Shown one piece after another: positions 5,296 to 8,394 of a stretch of 8,394 nt of DNA. Below the pieces are notes generated by a model. The model did not search any database, was not told the DNA's origin, and saw nothing but the letters and a program-made list of their open reading frames with translations. A program made the position numbers and the translations under genes. The stretch spans positions 1 to 8,394 of the forward strand of contig JADGQE010000166.1 of the NCBI GenBank assembly GCA_017882055.1. Direction: 5' to 3'. Every line of letters begins with the position of its first letter. Within the stretch, counting starts at the first letter, position 1. The stretch is from Thermoflexales bacterium. GTDB lineage: Bacteria > Chloroflexota > Anaerolineae > Fen-1058.

Positions 5296-6957
5296 GGTTG
5301 CGTCGAGGTGCTTGAGGATCAACGGGTACACGTCGCGATGTGCATCTTTGCCGAAGATGCAGTCGATGTGGCCGTAATGTGGAATGAGATAGCGGCTGTA
5401 CAGCTCCGCCCCATTTTTCTCACAGAGCAGATTGTAAGTCGTCTTGGTGCTTTCCGGCAGCCACGTCTGATTATCCGTGCCGTGAATGAAGGCGATCGGA
5501 ATCTTCATGCGATCGACGTGCGGCAGATAAACATCTTCGCCTTTATGATTGACGACTTTGCCGGCCCGCGTCATCACACCCAGATGCTCGAAGTTGCTGA
5601 TCGAGGCCACGCCGAACAACTCATGTAGATTTTCGTGCGTGAGTTCATTCAACTGCGAATGGCGATACAACGGCGCATACAAGAAGGTGATGCGATGGCA
5701 GACGTCGCTGTTGCAGGGATCTTCATAAACCACCGGATATAACTTGAGGGCGTCGTTATACAATTTGTCGAGCCAGCTGTCGTGGGCATCTGTATACATG
5801 GTCAGCGATTTGACGCCGAGGCTGGATAAGAACGCGTCGAGGTGCAGGCCTGCTTTGATCCGATTGGCCGGAATCACCGATAGATGCGATCCGACTTGCG
5901 AACACACCGCCGATCGGACACCTTGCAAGCCGGCCAGCATCGCCATGTTGAACGTCATTGCACCGTAGCAATGCACCACGGCTTGCACCGTCGCTGCACC
6001 TGTTACCTCCAGCACGGTCTTCACTGCCGCGGGCCAATCATACACAGCTACATCGTCGGCAGTGTATTGCGTTGTGGCATACGGTAGCTCGATGCTGGAT
6101 CGATAGTCGAGCAGCCAGACGTCGTAGCCATGCGCGTACAAATATTCCAGCATATTCGTCTCGATCAGATCCGTGGCAAAGGCCAGGCTCGATACGCCCA
6201 GTCCATGTGCCAGGATGACCGGGCCTTTGCCGCCGCCTTGATACCGCGTGAGTCGCAACTGCACGTTGTCTTCGGTCTTGAAGAAATGCACTTCGGGCGC
6301 GCCGACGCGCAACGGTCGCTTCTTGCGCGGCGCGGCATCGGGATTGAAGATCGTCGGCCGGGCGAAAATGCCGCCGTAAACGTCGAACAGCTGGCCGTTG
6401 AAATATCGGCCGAACCTGGCCAGTGTCGCCAACCGCTCGCCCAGGTTGGCCGTGCTGGTGGCTTGAATGGTCGTGATCTGATGCTGCAAGTCTTTAGTGT
6501 GAATCCAGAGAATGCCTTTGCCAACGACCGGCCCGTCCATGTTCGGCCCGTCGTAGACGGTGGTGAACAGCGTGGTGGTATCGGACCAGATGTCAAAGCC
6601 CGGCTCATTGTGAACTGATTTGTAGCCGTCGAGGAAATAGACCTTGCCTTCGTCGGATGTCATCCTGGTGCGATAACGCATCAACTTGGTGTCCACGCGA
6701 GCGGGGTCGGTCACGAACAACTGAAACTCGCCATCGGTCAGCGTCAACGCCGAAGCCGATAACACGGGTGCGGTGGCCGTGCCGACCAGCCGGGCTTTGT
6801 GATCGGGATCGCTGATCAGGTGTTCGACATCGTCCGATTGGATCGTCACGATGAATCGAAACGGCGAGCCATCGGCTTGACCTTGCTGCGCGGCGAGTTG
6901 GAAATCATCTTTGACCTTCGTCGAGAAGTAGCCTTCCATCGCTTCCGTGAACTGCAC
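5293..6957 (-). CDS. Alpha/beta hydrolase module of a GMC oxidoreductase-hydrolase fusion (3' part)
   Basis: This is the longest undamaged frame in the window, 554 residues from GTG 6957 to TAG 5293. Residues 1-200 contain GVQFTEAMEGYFS-like joining sequence and a beta-rich part with TSDEGKVYFLDGYKSV (100-115). Residues 220-554 are an alpha/beta hydrolase: oxyanion-hole segment LAHGLG (249-254), nucleophile elbow VVHCYGA with C330 where lipases have serine, acid candidate D495 in HGTDNQTW, and histidine H530 in PHYGHID. Cytosolic; no signal peptide or membrane helix seen. I think it is the C-terminal half of one fused protein because the GMC reading upstream runs straight into it apart from a one-base shift near 6961-6969, and GTG 6957 has no ribosome binding site. 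ChoD-like oxidases fused to such hydrolases exist as proteins of about 1100 residues (recalled). The substrate is unknown; sterol or lipid esters are possible. Confidence 0.8.
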   Translation of the reverse strand: MQFTEAMEGYFSTKVKDDFQLAAQQGQADGSPFRFIVTIQSDDVEHLISDPDHKARLVGTATAPVLSASALTLTDGEFQLFVTDPARVDTKLMRYRTRMTSDEGKVYFLDGYKSVHNEPGFDIWSDTTTLFTTVYDGPNMDGPVVGKGILWIHTKDLQHQITTIQATSTANLGERLATLARFGRYFNGQLFDVYGGIFARPTIFNPDAAPRKKRPLRVGAPEVHFFKTEDNVQLRLTRYQGGGKGPVILAHGLGVSSLAFATDLIETNMLEYLYAHGYDVWLLDYRSSIELPYATTQYTADDVAVYDWPAAVKTVLEVTGAATVQAVVHCYGAMTFNMAMLAGLQGVRSAVCSQVGSHLSVIPANRIKAGLHLDAFLSSLGVKSLTMYTDAHDSWLDKLYNDALKLYPVVYEDPCNSDVCHRITFLYAPLYRHSQLNELTHENLHELFGVASISNFEHLGVMTRAGKVVNHKGEDVYLPHVDRMKIPIAFIHGTDNQTWLPESTKTTYNLLCEKNGAELYSRYLIPHYGHIDCIFGKDAHRDVYPLILKHLDAT

Positions 6958-6961
6958 GCCG

Positions 6962-7919
6962 GGCCGCTGGGCTGCGCGATCACGATCGGCTGCGGCACCG
7001 GCTGGAAACTGTAATCGATTTGCCAGTTTCGTTCTTGGATCAACAGAGCCATATTGCGTTCGGCCACGGCGCAGATCGTGATGTGCGGATTGGTGCCGAG
7101 CGAACGCGGGATGATCGCGCCGTCGTTGACGTAGAGCCCATCATAAACGCCGGTGCCTTGTGTTCCGGAGAATACTTGTCCTTTATGATTGGTCACGCCC
7201 TGCGCTGCATCTTCAGCCATGACGCAGCCGCCCAGCGGATGCGCCGAGACCATGTTGTGCGTTTGCAATTGGCTCCACATGGGATTCTCGACGAAGGTGC
7301 CGCCTAGCGGGCGCGTTGCCTGCAGTAGTTTGTTGTTGACGTCGTTGACGAACGGTTTTTTGCCTGCGCCCGGCCACGCAATGCGCAGCTGCTCGTTTTC
7401 AAGAGTTAAGCGGCCGCCGCTGTCGTCGTGAGTCATGACCAGGTAGACCTGCGTGTTTTTGATCGCGCCGTGATACGGCCCGCGAATCAGGCTATCGAGC
7501 TCGCGCGTCTTCTCTTTGATTAGATCGGCCAGACCGCTATCGGTATCTTTGCCGACGATCTGAGCCGCGACCGACAGGGCGCTGGGCACGAAAGTAGCCA
7601 TCGCGCCTGCGACGCCGCCTTCTTCGATCACCATACCCTGCTCGAGATCGGGTTGTTCGCGCAGATCGATCACGGACGTGATCGTCGGTCCGACCGGCTC
7701 CATACTGCCCGGTTGGCGATTGCCGAAGCCGACCATGTTGATGTTGACCCTGGTGTTGTAACCGAAGCCTAGCACATCGCCGTTGCCGGAAAAGCGATAG
7801 CCCAGCTGATCGGACAGCGGCAGACCGGCGGCTTTGGATCGCAGCAGAATCTCGTTCGTGCCGAAGGTGCCCGCCGCCAGGATCACGATGTCGGCGCTGA
7901 CCACGGCCGTCGGCGCATC
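6962..7919 (-). pseudogene. GMC oxidoreductase (ChoD-like), middle and C-terminal part, between two frameshifts
   Basis: On the minus strand from codon 7919, DAPTAVVSADIVILAAGTFG begins the stretch where the FAD-binding domain closes (VILAAGTFGTNEILLRS). The frame then runs without damage through the substrate domain to HNMVSAHPLGGCVM and GLYVNDGAIIPRSLGTNPHITICAVAERN. These two blocks are the GMC C-terminal signature of cholesterol oxidase-like enzymes: the histidine of HPLGG (codon 7239-7241) and the asparagine of TNPH (codon 7089-7091) are the likely catalytic pair. The enzyme would oxidise an alcohol with FAD and oxygen or another acceptor. Left of 6962 the frame becomes nonsense and ends at 6846, while the hydrolase module starts in another frame. 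Restoring one base near 6961-6969 joins them. The upstream break is at 7920. Confidence 0.82.
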
Positions 7920-7920
7920 G

Positions 7921-8394
7921 GAAGCCTTCGTGGCCCGTATCGAGAATTTGATAGTGCACCAGCCACTGATTGTCTTTACGTTCGAGGTAACGCACCTCAA
8001 CCTGCGTGAAGATTTCCGCGCCGTGATTTTTGGCATCGGGCAGATAGTTCATGAGCACGGTGTTCTTCGCGCCGTAGTTGCAACCCGACATGCAGTCGCC
8101 GCACAAGGCGCAAGCCGCTTGCTGCACGCCGACTTGATTGACGCCATCCTTGAAGGTTACATTGATCGGCAGATGATAGAACTTGCCATTGAGGGCCGTC
8201 GCCGATTTGGCAAGCGCCTGCAGCTTGGGAATGGGCGGGAAACTTTCGGGATATGGGGTTGAGCCTAGCATCTCTTCGGCGCGGCGAAAGCCTTCGTTCA
8301 GCAGCGTTGCTATATCATTACGTAGGGCCTGAGGCCAGCACGGATCTTCGAAGACGCGCGGCTCGGGGCGCGACGCGACGTTGGCGTTGATCAA
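7921..8394 (-). pseudogene. GMC oxidoreductase (ChoD-like), N-terminal part with four-cysteine motif; runs off the window
   Basis: The reading enters from the right edge with NANVASRPEP and DPCWPQALRND, which in ChoD-like enzymes lies roughly 100 residues after the start. The Rossmann GxGxxG and the true start codon are therefore outside the window. PLINVTFKDG-like sequence (LPINVTFKDG, about 8169-8140) precedes C-x2-C-x2-C-x3-C: cysteine codons begin at 8112, 8103, 8094 and 8082, within CALCGDCMSGCNYGAKNT. The spacing is that of a [4Fe-4S] ferredoxin-type ligand set and is, as I recall, shared by many relatives. After QWLVHYQILDTGHEGF (ending at 7921) the frame is lost; deleting one C of TTCCGAT (plus-strand 7920) continues it as DAPTAVV. 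The open frame itself goes on to 7537 with meaningless sequence. It is the same gene as the next two minus-strand segments. Confidence 0.78.

Noticed and set aside
1..8394. CRISPR array, tRNA, rRNA, phage or defence module
   Set aside because: No regularly spaced repeats, cloverleaf-like segments, integrase or known defence domains were seen on either strand.

Overview
The window reads as a stretch of moderately GC-rich bacterial chromosome full of damaged genes. The transposase remnant, the RidA-type proteins and the class V aminotransferase look to me like versions found in Chloroflexota. That is an impression from recalled sequences, not a search. Only three genes look intact and complete: a class V aminotransferase (1440-2684), an ACT-domain protein (3445-3828) and one RidA-family protein (4312-4704). 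Almost every other gene carries a stop codon, a frameshift or a deletion.

Layout. At 1-127 there is a short intergenic repeat and what is probably the tail of an insertion sequence. At 128-592 (minus) lies the C-terminal third of an ISKra4-like transposase with a TGA inside it. It abuts the C-terminal fragment of an alpha/beta hydrolase (589-888, plus). Next come a 3-methyladenine DNA glycosylase I gene (tag) missing its catalytic segment (944-1403) and the intact class V PLP enzyme. A 385-base gap without genes follows (2685-3069), filled by dispersed inverted repeats. Then come a cupin split by TAG (3070-3432), the ACT protein, a second intergenic inverted repeat, a frameshifted rid copy (3910-4306) and an intact rid copy (4312-4704). 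Converging on these from the minus strand are an SRPBCC protein with an internal TAA (4699-5193) and a very large fused gene (5293 to beyond 8394). The fused gene joins a ChoD-like GMC oxidoreductase, which carries a Cys-x2-Cys-x2-Cys-x3-Cys motif, to an alpha/beta hydrolase with a cysteine nucleophile. It is broken by two frameshifts, and its N-terminal FAD-binding region lies past the right edge.

How the genes fit together. The plus-strand set (PLP enzyme, cupin, ACT, two Rid proteins) looks like amino-acid or enamine/imine housekeeping. The minus-strand set (GMC oxidase/hydrolase fusion, SRPBCC) looks like oxidation and hydrolysis of a hydrophobic, perhaps sterol-like or lipid, substrate. 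Both groupings are inferences from family membership and adjacency.

The main observation is the density of lesions: three internal stops, one of each type (TGA, TAG, TAA), three frameshifts and two truncations or deletions in 8.4 kb. This means either real gene decay or a poor consensus sequence; it does not fit reassignment of a single stop codon. I see no tRNA, rRNA, CRISPR array, phage module or defence system. The best candidates for unusual biology are the oxidase/hydrolase fusion and the pair of Rid proteins lacking the catalytic arginine.
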